Part shown: positions 62,960-64,000 of the stretch, one piece after another | Position numbering within the stretch: the stretch's first letter is position 1 | Layout of the letters: each line of letters starts with the position of its first letter | Assembly: GCA_024280775.1 (NCBI GenBank) | Contig: JAJRPM010000008.1 | Span: 62,001 to 126,000 of the forward strand | DNA length: 64,000 bases | From: Candidatus Zixiibacteriota bacterium | GTDB taxonomy: Bacteria > Zixibacteria > MSB-5A5 > GN15 > JACZUZ01 | Reading direction: 5' to 3' | Made by a program: the position numbers and the translations under genes | Notes under the pieces: model-generated | The model's input: only the letters and a program-made list of their open reading frames with translations | What the model was told of the DNA's origin: nothing | The model's database searches: none

Positions 62960-64000
62960 TCATCTTAAGCGCCTTCGAAAGCTCATAGCTTTTTCGTAAC
63001 CCCAGAGAAAACTCACGCTCAACAGAGGCGCCCAGGCAACTTGGCCAGGTAGGAATATCCGTGATCCCTGCCAAAAGGTAGCTCCGGTGATAAGCCCTAG
63101 ATAAGCATAGAGTACGACCAGGAATACGCCGGCAAATGTCTTCCCGCGCATCATCAGAACAGCTCCCCCAAACAGAATCAGCCAAAACACTGGCGTTCCC
63201 AATCCCGTGGCGAGTTTCTTGGTATAGAAAAACCAAAGAGGGTTCAATTGTGGTGTTTGTTCATATTGTAGCCTACTGTCCTTGGTCATATTGACCCATA
63301 CATTGTGCAGGTAACCGCTTAGCATCCTAGCCGGATATTTCATAACCGTATCCCGCACTACACTAATGTCGAATTGATGTCGCTGGCTCAGGGATGGAGT
63401 TTTCGTTCCGAAGCGATTGTGCATTTGCTCATCCCAGATTTTTCTGCGGCGGTTGATTTCGTCTTCCTCATATGTACCAGATACAGCGGCGGCCAGCCAA
63501 TAACGCTTCGCCGCGCGAGTGCCGGTTTCCGAAATTGTGAAGATACCATGTTTAACGTAATTACGAATCGGCCAGCTCAGAATCAATGACAGCGCCAATA
63601 GCGTTCCGAATAATGGCATCATAAGGGTGATTCCCGCTTTGCGGCGGATTTTCTGGTAGATCGCATAGAGGACCAATATCCCAAAAAGAACGATTGGATA
63701 GAATTGTCCCACAGACCTCACCATCGCCGCGCAAAAGGCAAAGGCGGCAAAAATGAAATAATGTCCAATAGTTTTCGCGCGTAGCGCATCAAGAAAAGTA
63801 ATTAGTGTCAGCAAAGTGAAAAATATGAACCATGTCTCAGTGTATAGAGTGCAACTGAGGGTTATAGCTGTCAGAGAAAACGCATGAAAATATCCAGCCA
63901 AAAGACCAATGCTCTTTTTGAGTCCAAGCCGCGAGCACATGACACTTATCAGGACACAGTTCAGAGCCGCAATCACCAGTTGCAATGCCAAATGCCCCCA
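62960..64000 (-). CDS. Membrane glycosyltransferase (ArnT/PMT-like), N-terminus beyond window
   Basis: The frame is open to the window edge, so the N-terminal catalytic part is missing. The visible 347 codons show repeated membrane helices (SIGLLAGYFHAFSLTAITLSCTLYTETWFIFFTLLTL at the start of the window-visible part, later FWLILFGGAVLMM) and the loop YTETWFIFF typical of GT-C sugar transferases. It probably moves sugars from a lipid carrier onto an envelope glycan. The family is inferred from topology and a few motifs, so the call is moderate. Confidence 0.72.
   Translation of the reverse strand, partial: WGHLALQLVIAALNCVLISVMCSRLGLKKSIGLLAGYFHAFSLTAITLSCTLYTETWFIFFTLLTLITFLDALRAKTIGHYFIFAAFAFCAAMVRSVGQFYPIVLFGILVLYAIYQKIRRKAGITLMMPLFGTLLALSLILSWPIRNYVKHGIFTISETGTRAAKRYWLAAAVSGTYEEDEINRRRKIWDEQMHNRFGTKTPSLSQRHQFDISVVRDTVMKYPARMLSGYLHNVWVNMTKDSRLQYEQTPQLNPLWFFYTKKLATGLGTPVFWLILFGGAVLMMRGKTFAGVFLVVLYAYLGLITGATFWQGSRIFLPGQVAWAPLLSVSFLWGYEKAMSFRRRLR

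Noticed and set aside
1-64000. CRISPR arrays, prophage, integrases or insertion-sequence transposases
   Set aside because: No regularly spaced direct repeats and no transposase, integrase or phage structural motifs are visible on either strand.

Overview
The window is a chromosomal stretch of a Gram-negative, LPS-bearing bacterium of roughly 47-48% GC (estimated by eye). It carries Kdo synthesis (kdsA, kdsC, kdsD), a lipid A acyltransferase, LptC and LolCD. It also has features common in deep-branching FCB-type lineages such as Zixibacteria: dockerin-bearing lipoproteins with FlgD/T9SS-like C-terminal domains, a PEP-CTERM protein, McsA-McsB-ClpC, and very basic histone-H1-like proteins. The phylum is an inference; no rRNA, tRNA or CRISPR array was seen.

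Layout. 0-8 kb: EVE-domain protein, DUF4234 protein, secreted M28 peptidase, and two tandem chemoreceptors with a c-heme-type sensor domain. 8-15.6 kb: radical SAM/metallophosphoesterase pair, first H1-like gene, a lipoprotein, xth, an MgtC-family protein, a beta-barrel candidate and a PDZ protein. 15.8-20.3 kb: a MacA/MacB-type efflux operon on the minus strand. 20.6-25.1 kb: LPS operon kdsA-kdsC-kdsD-lpxL-lptC. 25.4-30.5 kb: PEP-CTERM von Willebrand protein behind a near-consensus promoter, a ComEA-like protein, rsmD, coaD and lysS. 30.5-34.1 kb: an accessory block (EamA transporter and two mosaic dockerin lipoproteins) studded with three 91-bp copies of a palindromic repeat. 34.1-43 kb: lolC-lolD, mcsA-mcsB-clpC, rpmA and an aspartase/fumarase. 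43-51.4 kb: small unknown genes, rnhB, yraN, ispG, an AT-rich propeller lipoprotein and several palindromic repeat families, including a 169-bp multi-hairpin element. 51.4-54 kb: ECF sigma, zinc anti-sigma and spondin-domain lipoprotein. 54-64 kb: M48 protease, second H1-like gene, an arginine-deiminase-family enzyme, tag, DUF2752, a DUF1272 mini-gene, uvrA and a membrane glycosyltransferase cut by the window edge.

Most interesting are the paralogous H1-like proteins, which put a Myb/SANT-like helical core between long basic tails; the radical SAM enzyme paired with a metallophosphoesterase that has lost its first metal motif; the sigma/anti-sigma/spondin trio; and the nested-hairpin element at 50.9 kb. 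All functional statements rest on reading motifs by eye; no database search was run.
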